Shown here piece by piece: positions 8,098 through 17,702 of a DNA stretch of 64,000 nt. The first letter of the stretch is position 1. Every line of letters starts with the position of its first letter. The notes under the pieces were generated by a model. It saw only the letters and a list, made by a program, of their open reading frames with translations. It was not told the DNA's origin and ran no database searches. The stretch is from Porphyrobacter sp. AAP82 (GTDB taxonomy: Bacteria > Pseudomonadota > Alphaproteobacteria > Sphingomonadales > Sphingomonadaceae): positions 1 to 64,000 of the forward strand of contig NZ_ANFX01000014.1 in NCBI RefSeq assembly GCF_000331285.1, written 5' to 3'. The translations under genes were made by a program, and so were the position numbers.

Positions 8098-8403
8098 ATG
8101 CCCGTTGCTTCGGAACGTCTCGCCGGATGGCTCTCGCCCAAGTGGCTGGTGGGCGCGGTGGCGGTGGCCGCCTCGGCCTTGCTGGCGAGCTATGATGTAC
8201 GGCTCGGGATGGCGGCGGGCACGCTGCTTGGCGTGGTCGCGCTGGTGTGGGTCTATCTCGCGGTGCGGTACGGCTCGCTCTCGGGCGCGCCGTCGGTGCG
8301 CGCCGCGCTGGTCGAACGCTCGCGCCAGCAGGCCGCGAACCGCGAGCGGGCCGCGCGTGCCTCAGGCGCGCAGGGCAGCGCGGAGCCGGCCGAGAGCGTC
8401 TGA
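8098..8403 (+). CDS. Small hypothetical membrane protein (101 aa)
   Basis: The product has two adjacent hydrophobic helices (about residues 18-32, LVGAVAVAASALLAS, and 38-58, MAAGTLLGVVALVWVYLAV). A basic, Arg-rich cytoplasmic tail follows. No family is recognised. The gene is convergent with the acetyltransferase gene, and their 3' ends overlap by 42 bases. An alternative is that the tail is shorter in the native protein; the frame itself is open and begins with a clear ATG. Confidence 0.6.
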   Translation: MPVASERLAGWLSPKWLVGAVAVAASALLASYDVRLGMAAGTLLGVVALVWVYLAVRYGSLSGAPSVRAALVERSRQQAANRERAARASGAQGSAEPAESV

Positions 8404-9264
8404 CCGGCCAGCCAGCGCCTTGGCTCGCGCAACGCCCGCATCGAACACCGCGCGCGCCCCCAGCAGCGTCCGGTTGGCAAGCGTCGGGGTGAGCAGGACG
8501 AGGCTTGAGCAGGCCGCGCTGTGCGTCCCGAACAGCGCCTTGTGCGCGCCCTCGCCCTCGGTGAAGTCGAAGAAGGCGAAGCGCTGCTCGGCATAGAGCC
8601 GCTCCAGCGCCTCGATCTGTAGCACCGTGCCGGGTGACAGCGGCGCCCAGGCGGGGTCGTAGCCGAGGTGGGCATAGACGAGCGTGCGCCCGCTGACCGG
8701 CAGGGCGAGATAGGCGATCGCCTCGGCCCCGGCGTGGAGCAGGAAGGCGCGCATCCGGCCCTCTTCTGCCGCCTCCAGCATGGCGCGGCGCGCGGCCGGA
8801 TCACCGGGCAGGCCAGCACCCAGCAGCCGCGCCTGATAGGTCCGCGCCGACAGCGGCAGGGCGATGCCGAGGAAGGCCTCGACTTCGGCGGGGGTGCGGT
8901 AGGCGGTGACATGGGTGCCCCCCGGCGCGACCTCGGCGAGCTTCCTCGCCTTGCGCCGCAGGGTCGACCGGGTCCTGCCCGAGAAGCCCGCCATATAGGC
9001 ATCGAAGCCGGCGCCCATGGCGATGTAGTGGCGCCGGTAGTCCTGCCGCCCGCCGGCGAGGCACTGCGGGAAGCGGGCGGTGATCGCGGGGAGCAGCGCG
9101 GTGGGGGCGGAGAGCACGCGCACCCCGTCGCGCCCGCCCGCGGGGGCTTCGGGGAGCGCGCCGGCAAGCACGTCCTCGAGGCTGAAGGCCCAGGTCGCGA
9201 GGTCTCGCGGCACGCTCGCAAGGCGCCGCGCGCCAAGCGTGAAGTCGATGCCCGCACTTGCCAC
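8362..9264 (-). CDS. FemAB-like GNAT acyltransferase (BioF2 type)
   Basis: The 300-residue protein starts at a GTG. It resembles the FemAB-like GNAT group (acetyltransf_6): a mid-protein basic stretch RSTLRRKARKLAE, then AYLALPVSGRTLVYAHLGYD and LSPGTVLQIEALE typical of the acyl-CoA/aminoacyl-binding fold, and FFDFTEGEGAHKALFG. Such proteins are frequent in cell-envelope and exopolysaccharide loci. It begins 13 bases after the polysaccharide deacetylase stop on the same strand, so the pair probably forms an operon acting on surface glycans. The substrate is unknown. Confidence 0.75.
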   Translation of the reverse strand: MASAGIDFTLGARRLASVPRDLATWAFSLEDVLAGALPEAPAGGRDGVRVLSAPTALLPAITARFPQCLAGGRQDYRRHYIAMGAGFDAYMAGFSGRTRSTLRRKARKLAEVAPGGTHVTAYRTPAEVEAFLGIALPLSARTYQARLLGAGLPGDPAARRAMLEAAEEGRMRAFLLHAGAEAIAYLALPVSGRTLVYAHLGYDPAWAPLSPGTVLQIEALERLYAEQRFAFFDFTEGEGAHKALFGTHSAACSSLVLLTPTLANRTLLGARAVFDAGVARAKALAGRSDALGRLRAALRA

Positions 9265-9277
9265 CGCAGGGCTCTGC

Positions 9278-10255
9278 CTACAGATGCCCGTAGAGCGCGT
9301 TGGAGACGAACTGCTCGGCGATCCGGCGTCCGGTGCGCCACGGGCAGGGCGGGAGCGCGGCGTTCGCGCCGGTCAGATTGAGCCGTGGCGGGGTCTCGGC
9401 ATAGGTGCCGGTCGCAACCCCGCGTATATGGGCGAGCGCCTTGACCAGCCCGTGGAAGCGGCGGCGCACGATCGGGTTCACGGCTTGGCGGCGGCGGTTG
9501 ATGAGCTCGAAGGAGTGGCTGACCAGCGTGAAGCCGTCCCGCCCGGTATCGCGCGCATGGCGGATCGCGCCGAGGATCTCGGGCAGCGTCAGCGCGGTGA
9601 TCTGCGCATGCCTGAGCCCGCCGCCCAGCGTGCCGATCGCGCCGACGGGGACTTCGAGCAGGCCCATACGGCCGACCGGCTCGCGGTCTTCGGGGCCAAG
9701 GCCGATGCGACAGGCCCCGCTGCCGGCGAGCGCCGGGCAATGGCTGGTGTCGTAATCGAGCCCGATCGTCGCAAGCGCCCGCAAGGTATCGTCATTGGCG
9801 CCGTAATTGCCCGCACGGAACGCGACCGGCTTGGGCGCCCCTGCGGCGATCAGCATGGCGCGCGCGTAATCGAGGATCCGGCATTGCTCCTCGAAGGGAA
9901 AGTCGGCGAGGTTCCTGCCGGTCATCCCCGAGGCCAGCGGGCAGGCCGCGCCGGCAAGGCCGAGCCATTCGGTGTGGCAATGAAGCTGGACGTCCTGCCC
10001 GGCGGCGAGGATCGGCGCGACGATGTCCTCGATCGCGGCCACGCCCCACACCAGCGCGGGCATGGGGTCGACGAAGAACACCGCCTTCTGCCCGTATTGC
10101 GCCAGCAGCTCGAGCTTGTGGGTGATCCCGGCGGGACCTTCCGGCGTGAGGCAGGCGATCGAACGGGTGTAGTTTTCCGCGCGGTCGCCTGCCCCCGGGC
10201 CGGTATAGAGACCGGAGGAGTATTCGGTGTCGATCGTGATGAACACACGCGTCAT
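9278..10255 (-). CDS. Polysaccharide deacetylase-like protein (WalW-type)
   Basis: The 325-residue product opens with VFITIDTEYSSG, the carbohydrate esterase 4 start with the catalytic/metal Asp. LHCHTEW (about residues 95-101) supplies His ligands and FRAGNYGAN is the later conserved motif. SHSFEL near the C terminus matches the final His region of WalW-like deacetylases. It likely removes N-acetyl groups from a cell-surface polysaccharide; no signal peptide is seen, so it may act in the cytoplasm. It is the upstream partner of the FemAB-like gene. Confidence 0.8.
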   Translation of the reverse strand: MTRVFITIDTEYSSGLYTGPGAGDRAENYTRSIACLTPEGPAGITHKLELLAQYGQKAVFFVDPMPALVWGVAAIEDIVAPILAAGQDVQLHCHTEWLGLAGAACPLASGMTGRNLADFPFEEQCRILDYARAMLIAAGAPKPVAFRAGNYGANDDTLRALATIGLDYDTSHCPALAGSGACRIGLGPEDREPVGRMGLLEVPVGAIGTLGGGLRHAQITALTLPEILGAIRHARDTGRDGFTLVSHSFELINRRRQAVNPIVRRRFHGLVKALAHIRGVATGTYAETPPRLNLTGANAALPPCPWRTGRRIAEQFVSNALYGHL

Positions 10256-10333
10256 GCACCGGCCCTAGCACCCAAGGGTTAAGGCGAGGTGATGATGTCT
10301 CCTGACACGCTCCGGCGCCCGTGGGCGAGGGGG

Positions 10334-11095
10334 TCAGATGCCGCCGCGCGTGACCGGGTGTCCGGCTGCCGCCAGCCCTTCGGCAAGCGCGGTGCAGCAG
10401 GCCGCAAGATCATCGGCGCTGACCGAGCGGACCACGAAATTGGCCCCCACCCGGCCCTCGCGGAAGAAGGGGTAGGAGCCGATCTGGCAGGTCGCGTAAG
10501 CCGCCTCGGTCTGGCGTAGGATGTCGGCGACCTCGCTTTCGGGAATCCACCCGCCGAGCGTTTCCGACAAAAGCGGCGCGCCGCCTTCGAGCGCGCCGGT
10601 CAACGCGTCGAGCATTCCGGCGGTGATGTGCGGGACACCTGCCATGAGAAAGATGTTGCCGCGCCGGATGCCGGGCGCGCCCGACATGCGATTGGGGATG
10701 AGCTCGGAGCCCTCGGGCACCCGCGCCATCCTGAGGCGCCCCTCGTTGAGGCCGCCGCGGGTGGCGTAATAGCGCTCCAGCATCGCGCGCGCATCGGGAT
10801 GGATGACTACCGGGACGCCCAGTGCCGCTGCCACCGCATCGACGGTGATGTCATCGTGGGTCGGCCCGATCCCGCCGGTGGTGAAGAGGTAATCGTTGGC
10901 GGCGCTCAGCGCATTGACCGCCTCGACGATCCGCGCCTCGATATCGGGCACCACCCGCACCTCGGCGAGGCGGATGCCCTGCACCTGAAGCCAGGAGGCG
11001 ACCTGCGCAATATTCTTGTCCTGCGTGCGGCCGGAGAGGATTTCGTCGCCGATGACGATAAGCCCGGCGGTCCAGATTTTGTCAGAGACGGTCAT
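10334..11095 (-). CDS. CinA/MoaB-type molybdopterin-binding domain protein
   Basis: This 253-residue protein is a stand-alone MoCF-biosynthesis domain of the CinA N-terminal type. It has LIVIGDEILSGRTQDKN at the start and LFTTGGIGPTHDDITVDAVA at about residues 89-108. The PNRMSGAPGIRRGNIFLMAG block is also typical. The C-terminal nicotinamide-nucleotide deamidase domain of full-length CinA is absent, so the label competence/damage-inducible protein is only by family. It starts the minus-strand group that also contains the deacetylase and FemAB-like genes, 78 bases upstream of them. Confidence 0.85.
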   Translation of the reverse strand: MTVSDKIWTAGLIVIGDEILSGRTQDKNIAQVASWLQVQGIRLAEVRVVPDIEARIVEAVNALSAANDYLFTTGGIGPTHDDITVDAVAAALGVPVVIHPDARAMLERYYATRGGLNEGRLRMARVPEGSELIPNRMSGAPGIRRGNIFLMAGVPHITAGMLDALTGALEGGAPLLSETLGGWIPESEVADILRQTEAAYATCQIGSYPFFREGRVGANFVVRSVSADDLAACCTALAEGLAAAGHPVTRGGI

Positions 11096-11154
11096 GGGGG
11101 TTGGTTAGGCGAAGGCGGGCGCAATCGGAAGAGATTACCGCCCGCCTTTCGACC

Positions 11155-12663
11155 TTATTCCGCCGCTTCCAGCTGCTCCTCGCCGCGCTGTGCGTTGGCA
11201 CCGGGCTTGGTGAAAGTCAGGATGCCGTCGGTCAGCGGGTCGTCCTTCATGCGCTTCCTGTCGACCACATATTCCTGGTTCAGCCGCCACGGGTAGCTCA
11301 CCGAGTTCCTCGGCATGATGTGCTTGCCGCGCTGGATGTAGCCGCTCGAGAAATCGAAGACGTCATCCTCGGTGATCGCGGCCTCGGCGGCCGGGGTCAG
11401 CACCGGGGTGGCGATGCTTGTGCCGGTCTTGCGCATATGTTCGAGCACGCGGCACACATAGTCCGAATTGATGTCGGCGCGCAGGGTCCAGCTGGCATTG
11501 AGGTAGCCGAACACCACCGCAAGATTGGGCAGGTTCGAGAACATGCAGCCCTTGTAGTAGAACCGGTCGTGGAACTTCACCGCCTCGCCATCGACCGCCA
11601 CGGCGATCTTGCCGGCGACCGCGAGCTTGAGGCCCGTCGCCGTCACGACGATGTCGGCAGGCAGGAAGGTGCCGTCGGCGAGGCGCACGCCGCCCTTTTC
11701 GAACCTGGCGATATGGCCGGTGACGACATCGGCCTTGCCCGCCTTCATCGCGGTGAACAGGTCTTCGTCGGGCACCAGGCACAGGCGCTGTTCCCACGGC
11801 TTGTAGGGCGGAGTGAAGGTTGCCTTGTCGTAATCCGGGCCGAGCGAGGCTTCGATCTTCTTGTAGAGCGCGTCGATCACCTTCTGCGGCTTGTCGCGCG
11901 CCAGTTTGAAGCTGAAGTCCTGCATCTTGATGTTCTTGAACCGGGTGATCCGGTAGGCGAGCTTTTCGGGCAGAACCGCGCGCAGGAAATTGGCGATCGC
12001 ATCCTTGGCGGGCCGCGTGAACATCCATGTCGGCGTGCGCTGGAGCATCGTCACGTGCGCGGCCTCCTTCGCCATCGACGGGACGATGGTGACCGCAGTT
12101 GCGCCCGATCCGATCACGACCACCTTCTTGCCCTTGTAGTCGAGGTTCTCGGGCCAGAACTGCGGGTGGAGCACCTGGCCCTCGAACTCGCCGAAGTCGA
12201 AGCCGGGGTCATAGGGCTCATCGTAATCGTAATAGCCTGCGCCAAGGTAGAGGAAATTGGCGGTCAGGCGGGTGCGCGACCCGTCGGCCTTTTCCATCTC
12301 GACATGCCAGCGCGCGTCATCGTGGCGGAAGTCGGCCGAGATGACCTTGTGGCCGAAGCGGATATGCTGGCGGATGCCGCGTTCATCGACGATCCGGTCG
12401 AGATATTCGAGGATCGCGGGCGCATCGGCGATCGACTTTTCGTGCCGCCACGGCTCGAAATCGAAGCCCAGGGTATGCATGTCGCTGTCCGAGCGGATGC
12501 CGGGGTAGCGGAACAGATCCCACGTGCCGCCCAGATTGTCGCGGCGTTCGATGATGGCGTAGCTGTGGCGGGGCGCCTTCATCTCCATGTGTGCAGCCAT
12601 GCCGATGCCGGAAATCCCGGCACCCACGATCAGCACATCAAAGTCGGGCGGTGTTGCGAGCAT
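11155..12663 (-). CDS. Flavin-containing monooxygenase, Baeyer-Villiger type
   Basis: The start at 12663 (MLATPPDFDVLIVG) puts the FAD-binding GAGISGIG near the N terminus and gives 502 residues. The Baeyer-Villiger fingerprint FEGQVLHPQFWPE fits FxGxxxHxxxW(P/D). The NADPH-binding motif IGSGATAVTIVP follows. Such enzymes insert oxygen next to ketones using NADPH and FAD; the substrate (terpenoid, steroid or alkyl ketone) cannot be read from sequence. It is divergent from a TonB receptor gene with 138 bases between the starts, suggesting a shared promoter region and possibly a shared substrate. Confidence 0.88.
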   Translation of the reverse strand: MLATPPDFDVLIVGAGISGIGMAAHMEMKAPRHSYAIIERRDNLGGTWDLFRYPGIRSDSDMHTLGFDFEPWRHEKSIADAPAILEYLDRIVDERGIRQHIRFGHKVISADFRHDDARWHVEMEKADGSRTRLTANFLYLGAGYYDYDEPYDPGFDFGEFEGQVLHPQFWPENLDYKGKKVVVIGSGATAVTIVPSMAKEAAHVTMLQRTPTWMFTRPAKDAIANFLRAVLPEKLAYRITRFKNIKMQDFSFKLARDKPQKVIDALYKKIEASLGPDYDKATFTPPYKPWEQRLCLVPDEDLFTAMKAGKADVVTGHIARFEKGGVRLADGTFLPADIVVTATGLKLAVAGKIAVAVDGEAVKFHDRFYYKGCMFSNLPNLAVVFGYLNASWTLRADINSDYVCRVLEHMRKTGTSIATPVLTPAAEAAITEDDVFDFSSGYIQRGKHIMPRNSVSYPWRLNQEYVVDRKRMKDDPLTDGILTFTKPGANAQRGEEQLEAAE

Positions 12664-12801
12664 GACGGGCCTCTCTCTCCCTTGTTGACACTGATGTAAC
12701 CACAGCATTTGCGCAAAAGCGAGTCTCGAATGGCAAATTGCAACCGATTAGGTTCAAGCGCGGAGGTGACTTGCGCCGAGGCTGGCCCTAAGGGCTCCGG
12801 C

Positions 12802-14826
12802 ATGATCTTGCGCTCCCGCCTGCTCGCTTCCTTGCCCCTTGCCCTGTTTGCCGCGCCTATCGCCGCGCAGCAGAATGTGGTTGGCGAGGAGGAGCCGGCG
12901 GAAGAGATTATCGTCACCGGCAAGGGTCTCGATCCGGCGCTCTCGAACGGGATCTATGCGACCACCACGTTGGAACGCGATGCGATCGTTGCCAGCCCCT
13001 CGGGGCGGATCGAGGATGTGCTGCGGGGTGTGGCGGGGTTCCAGCAGTTCCGCCGCTCGGACAGCCGCTCGTCGAACCCGAGCGCGCAAGGGGTGACGCT
13101 GCGCGCGCTGGGCGGCAATGCCACGAGCCGCGCGCTGGTGCTCCTCGACGGGGTGCCGCTGGCAGACCCGTTCTTCGGCTATATCCCGCTTTCGGCCATC
13201 GCTCCCGAGACATTGGGCACGATCCGGGTGACGCGCGGGGGCGGCTCCGGCCCGTTCGGGGCTGGGGCGCTCGCCGGCACCATCGAGCTGGAGAGCGCTG
13301 CGCCCGGCGATGGTGTCCTCGCCAGCGCGGCGGTCAATGACCGGGGGGAGACCGAAGCCTCGGGCGTCCTTGCCCGAAGCCTCGGACTCGGCTTTGCCGT
13401 GGCGAGCGGACGGTGGGACCGCGGGCAGGGGTTCTTCACCACCCCGCTCGCGCAGCGCGTTCCCGCCACCGCCCGCGCCGCTTTCGACAGCTGGAACGCC
13501 GCGCTGCGCACCGTCGCCCCGCTCACCGACACGGTCGAGGTGCAGGCCCGCATCGCCGCCTTCCGCGACGCGCGCACGCTGCGCTTCCGGGGCGCGGATT
13601 CCACCTCTGAGGGCGAGGAAGCCTCGATCCGATTCGTCCGCCGGGGACGCTGGCAGTTCGATGCGCTCGCCTATGTGCAGGCGCGCGACTTTTCCAACGT
13701 GGTGATCTCCGCCACCCGCTTCACCCCGACCCTCGACCAGCGCCGCACGCCTTCGACCGGCATCGGCGGCAAGTTCGAGCTGCGCCCGCCCATCCTCGAA
13801 GGCCACGACATCCGCATCGGCGCCGATTACCGCCGCGCCGATGGCGAATTGCAGGAGGAGGCATTGAACGCCGTGTCGGGCGCGGTCACCGAACGCCGCC
13901 GCGCCGGCGGGGCGACGGGCAACCTCGGCATCTTCGTCGAAGACGACTGGCAGATCGGCCCGCTGACGGTGAACGGCGGTCTGCGCGCCGACCGGTCGAG
14001 CATCACCGGCGGCTTCTACCGCGCGGTTTCGGCCACGACCGGCGCGGTGGTGGGCGAGGTGATCGCGCCGGACCGCTCGGACTGGTCGCTGAGCTGGCGC
14101 GCGGGTGCGCTGCTGTACGCCACCCGCCGGCTGGGTCTGCGCGCAGCAGCCTATACGGGCCTCAGGCTCCCGACCTTGAACGAACTCTACCGGCCCTTCG
14201 TGGTCTTCCCCGTCACCACCGAGGCCAACGCGAACCTCGCCAATGAACGTCTCCAGGGCTTCGAGATCGGGTTCGACTGGCAGCCGGTCAACGAAGTGGT
14301 GATCGCGGTCACCGCCTTCGACAACGAGGTCGAGAACGCCATCGCCAATGTCACCATCGGCCGCAATCTGCGCCGCCGCGCGAACCTCCCCGCCGTCGAA
14401 GCGCGCGGGATCGAGGCGAGCCTGGCCGCGAAGTTCGGCGCGGTCAGCCTCGAGAGCGCGCTCGCCTGGACCGATGCGCAAGTGCGCGGCGAGGGGCCGT
14501 CCGCCGATCTCGACGGGCTGCGGCCTGCCCAGACACCGGAATTCGCCGCCACGCTCACCCTCGGCTGGCAGCCTGCTCCGGGCTGGCGGATCGCGGGCAC
14601 CTTGCGCCATGTCGCGGCCCAGTTCGAGGACGACCGCGAAACCGACCGCCTGCCGCCCGCCACGACGCTGGACGCCTTTTTTGCCGCGCCGCTCCAGGGC
14701 CGCCTTTCGCTCGTCGCCCGCGCCGAGAACCTGACGGGCGAGGAGATCGTTTCCCGCAACCAGGGCGGATCGATCGACCTTGGCGTGCCGCGCACCTTGT
14801 GGCTGGGGCTGCGTTACGGCTTTTGA
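12802..14826 (+). CDS. TonB-dependent outer-membrane receptor (674 aa)
   Basis: The ATG at 12802 opens a clean signal peptide (MILRSRLLASLPLALFAAPIAAQQ). The TonB box region EEIIVTGKG follows, then the plug (FQQFRRSDSRSSNPSAQGVT; LLDGVPLADPF) and the beta-barrel ending in the aromatic LRYGF, as expected for outer-membrane insertion. The open frame extends 31 codons upstream, but that part has no signal character. It is probably an importer of a siderophore, vitamin or hydrophobic nutrient. The ligand is unknown; the divergent Baeyer-Villiger-type gene is the only clue. Confidence 0.88.
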   Translation: MILRSRLLASLPLALFAAPIAAQQNVVGEEEPAEEIIVTGKGLDPALSNGIYATTTLERDAIVASPSGRIEDVLRGVAGFQQFRRSDSRSSNPSAQGVTLRALGGNATSRALVLLDGVPLADPFFGYIPLSAIAPETLGTIRVTRGGGSGPFGAGALAGTIELESAAPGDGVLASAAVNDRGETEASGVLARSLGLGFAVASGRWDRGQGFFTTPLAQRVPATARAAFDSWNAALRTVAPLTDTVEVQARIAAFRDARTLRFRGADSTSEGEEASIRFVRRGRWQFDALAYVQARDFSNVVISATRFTPTLDQRRTPSTGIGGKFELRPPILEGHDIRIGADYRRADGELQEEALNAVSGAVTERRRAGGATGNLGIFVEDDWQIGPLTVNGGLRADRSSITGGFYRAVSATTGAVVGEVIAPDRSDWSLSWRAGALLYATRRLGLRAAAYTGLRLPTLNELYRPFVVFPVTTEANANLANERLQGFEIGFDWQPVNEVVIAVTAFDNEVENAIANVTIGRNLRRRANLPAVEARGIEASLAAKFGAVSLESALAWTDAQVRGEGPSADLDGLRPAQTPEFAATLTLGWQPAPGWRIAGTLRHVAAQFEDDRETDRLPPATTLDAFFAAPLQGRLSLVARAENLTGEEIVSRNQGGSIDLGVPRTLWLGLRYGF

Positions 14827-15034
14827 CAGGGCGGCGGCGTCCGCGTAACAATCTTGCCACGCTTCCGGAAAATCCGACGCCAAGCTGCGCAAAAAATGCA
14901 ATTGTGGCATTTTTGCTACGGTCCGGCATAAGTTTGCCTGTGACTCTTGTTAGGATGCGCGACACTGATAGGTTTCGCTCCGCTAACCCAAGTCCGGCGC
15001 AAAGACCGGCTGGGATGTGGAGAGAGGGAAACTG

Positions 15035-17605
15035 ATGACGCGCAAATTCGCTACGTTCGCCTGCGGCCTGATGGCGTGCAGCGCTTTGACCACCCCCGCT
15101 TTTGCCCAGGACACCGACGAGGCGCCCGTCGCCAAGGATGACAACGTCATCATCGTGACCGCGACGCGCCGTGCGCAGGACGTGCAGGACATTCCTCTCG
15201 CCGTGACCGCGATCGCGCCGCAGCAGCTCGAAGCGCAGCGCGTGGTCAACATCCAGCAGATCGCCGCTCTTGCTCCGTCCTTCACCGCCAGCCAGGCGCA
15301 GCTTGCCTCGGGCTCGGTGGTGCTGCGGGTGCGCGGCGTCGGGACGACCTCGAACAATATCGGTTTCGAAAGCGCGGTCGGCATCTTCATCGATGGCGCC
15401 TACCAGTCGCGCCCGGGCGTGGCGCTCAGCGAATTCGTCGACGTCGAGCGCGTCGAAGTGCTGCGCGGTCCCCAGGGCACCCTGTTCGGCCGCAACACCT
15501 CGGCCGGCGCGCTCAACATCACCAATGTCCGGCCGGACGTGACCGAATTCGGCGGCTTCGTGAACGCTGAATACGGCAATTTCGAAGAGAAGAGCCTGCA
15601 AGGCGCGATCAACCTGCCGGTGGTCAAGGACACTGTCGCGGTGCGCCTCACCGGTGCGTGGCGTGAACGCGACGGCTTCCTCGATGTCGTCAACCGTAAC
15701 GGCGTGAAGGTCGGCGAGACCAACGATGTCGACCAGTGGCTGGTGCGCGGCCAGATCGGCTGGGATACCGAAAGCGGGCTGCGCGGCCGGATCATCGCCG
15801 ACTATTCGAAGAGCACCTCGAGCTGCTGCGGCGCGATCGAGCTCTACCAGTCGCCGGCGGTGACCCTCGGCGCCTACCAGGGGGTCGGGCTCGGCGCGAA
15901 CGGCGGCAACGGCCAGCCTTCGGTCAGCACCGATCCGCGCAACCAGAGCGCCTTCGAACAGGCGCTCGACAACCGCGTGGTCTCGGCCAACTTCGCGCCC
16001 ATCGCCGATATCGACAACTACGGCGTGACCGGCGAGTTGGAATTCCCGCTCTCCGATAGTGCGGACCTGATCTTCATCGGCTCCTACCGCAAGTACCAGA
16101 GCTTCGAGAACTACGATTCGGACTTCACCGGGCTCGACATCTTCAATGTCGATGCGCTGAACCTTGATCTTGACACCTGGACCGCCGAACTGCGTCTGCA
16201 GGGCGAAGCGGCCGGCGGCAAGCTCAACTATATGGTTGGCGGCTTCTACTCCAAGGAGCAGATCGACCAGTCGGTCACCTTCGCGCTCGGTTCGGAATAT
16301 GGCGAGAACGTCGGCGCGCTGCTGTTCGCGGCGACCGGCGGTGCGCTCGGGCCCAACCCGCTGACCGTGTTCACCGGCCGCGATCCTGCGGGCACGCGCA
16401 ACACCAACCGCTTCCAGCAGGACGCCAAGAGCTACGCCGTCTTCACCCACAACTCGCTCGAGATCACCGACGGCCTCGAACTGACCGTGGGCGCGCGCTA
16501 TTCGTGGGAAGACAAGTCGGGCGGCTTTTCCCAGACCGCGGTCAACAACACGATCTGTCCGGCAACGCTCAATGCGATCGGGGCGAGCGGCAATCCGGCG
16601 GTCGTGCCCGCAGCGCTGCGCCCGACTTTCGTTGCGCTCGGCTGCTTCGGCTTCACCGCGCCCGCCAACCTGCCGCAATCGGCCGTCCTGCCGCTGGTGC
16701 GCACCTTCCAGTCGGACTTCAAGGACGAGGAGCTGATCTACACCGTCAAGCTCGGTTACGAGATCAGCCCCTTCGTGAGCACCTACGGCAGCTTCACCCA
16801 CGGCTACAAGGCGGGCGGGATCAACCTCGACACCACGGCTGCGGTTGGCGGGGCGGACCCGCGCTTCTTGTCGGAAGAGGTCGATGCCTATGAAATCGGC
16901 GTCAAGGCGCAGACCCCTGACCGGGCGCTGACGCTGAACGTCGCGGGCTTCTACGAGCAGTTCAAGAACTTCCAGGTTCTCGAATTCACCGGCACCGCGT
17001 TCCAGACCTTCAACGTGCCCAAGGCCAACACCCGCGGCGTGGAAATCGAAAGCCTGCTGCGTCCGGCAGAAGGGCTCACGCTGAACCTGTCGGCGACCTT
17101 CCTCAAGGCCGACTATCCCGATGACTGCGCGGGCACCTCGGCGGCGGTGACGGTGGTTTCGCTGTGCGGCAACGATCTCACCAACGCGCCGCAGATCATC
17201 GCGCTGGCGGGCGCGATGTGGGAAAGGCCGATCAGCGACGATGTCGAGTTCTTCATCTCGGGCCAGGTCCGGGTGGAAGCCGACCAGCGCACCTCGACCC
17301 AGGCGATCGTGCCGCCGACCGTGGCCGCCGGTTCGACCCAGGCGCAGGTCCAGGCTGCGGTCGACGCCGCGCCGCTGATCATCGCCGACATCCAGGACGG
17401 CAAGGCTTTCGTCAATGCGCGCGCGGGCTTGCGCTTTGCGGGCGGCAAGTATGCGCTCGAAGGCTGGGTCAACAACCTCACCGACGAAGTGGTGCGCGGG
17501 GTGACCTTCAACACCACCCTGCGCGGAAGCGGTGCGGCCAACTCGCGTTCGGCCTTCACCCTGCCGCCGCGCCAGTACGGCGTCACGCTGCGCGCGAAGT
17601 TCTGA
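15035..17605 (+). CDS. TonB-dependent outer-membrane receptor (856 aa)
   Basis: The start at 15035 follows a GAGAGAGGGAA ribosome-binding site and opens a signal peptide ending at TPAFAQ. The TonB box (NVIIVTATRRAQDVQDIPLA), the plug with VEVLRGPQGTLFGRNTSAGA, and the C-terminal barrel ending LRAKF are all visible. The sequence type is the large sphingomonad TonB-receptor expansion, whose ligands include plant and aromatic compounds as well as iron complexes. A 209-base upstream gap and a strong terminator downstream suggest a single-gene transcript. Confidence 0.92.
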   Translation: MTRKFATFACGLMACSALTTPAFAQDTDEAPVAKDDNVIIVTATRRAQDVQDIPLAVTAIAPQQLEAQRVVNIQQIAALAPSFTASQAQLASGSVVLRVRGVGTTSNNIGFESAVGIFIDGAYQSRPGVALSEFVDVERVEVLRGPQGTLFGRNTSAGALNITNVRPDVTEFGGFVNAEYGNFEEKSLQGAINLPVVKDTVAVRLTGAWRERDGFLDVVNRNGVKVGETNDVDQWLVRGQIGWDTESGLRGRIIADYSKSTSSCCGAIELYQSPAVTLGAYQGVGLGANGGNGQPSVSTDPRNQSAFEQALDNRVVSANFAPIADIDNYGVTGELEFPLSDSADLIFIGSYRKYQSFENYDSDFTGLDIFNVDALNLDLDTWTAELRLQGEAAGGKLNYMVGGFYSKEQIDQSVTFALGSEYGENVGALLFAATGGALGPNPLTVFTGRDPAGTRNTNRFQQDAKSYAVFTHNSLEITDGLELTVGARYSWEDKSGGFSQTAVNNTICPATLNAIGASGNPAVVPAALRPTFVALGCFGFTAPANLPQSAVLPLVRTFQSDFKDEELIYTVKLGYEISPFVSTYGSFTHGYKAGGINLDTTAAVGGADPRFLSEEVDAYEIGVKAQTPDRALTLNVAGFYEQFKNFQVLEFTGTAFQTFNVPKANTRGVEIESLLRPAEGLTLNLSATFLKADYPDDCAGTSAAVTVVSLCGNDLTNAPQIIALAGAMWERPISDDVEFFISGQVRVEADQRTSTQAIVPPTVAAGSTQAQVQAAVDAAPLIIADIQDGKAFVNARAGLRFAGGKYALEGWVNNLTDEVVRGVTFNTTLRGSGAANSRSAFTLPPRQYGVTLRAKF

Positions 17606-17645
17606 GCGCGTAGAACAAGTTAGCTCCGCAAAGGAGCGGGAGAGG

Positions 17646-17690
17646 GGAGCGGCCTGCCTTGCGGCAGGCCGCTCCTTTCTTTTTTGTTTT
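17646..17690 (+). terminator. Strong intrinsic terminator of the TonB receptor gene
   Basis: GGAGCGGCCTGCC and GGCAGGCCGCTCC form a perfect 13-bp stem with a TTGC loop, followed by TTTCTTTTTTG. This is a textbook rho-independent terminator 40 bases after the stop. Confidence 0.92.
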
Positions 17691-17702
17691 CCGCACGCCA
17701 TC

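Noticed and set aside
12754..14910. 718-codon minus-strand frame
   Set aside because: It is antisense to the first TonB receptor gene.
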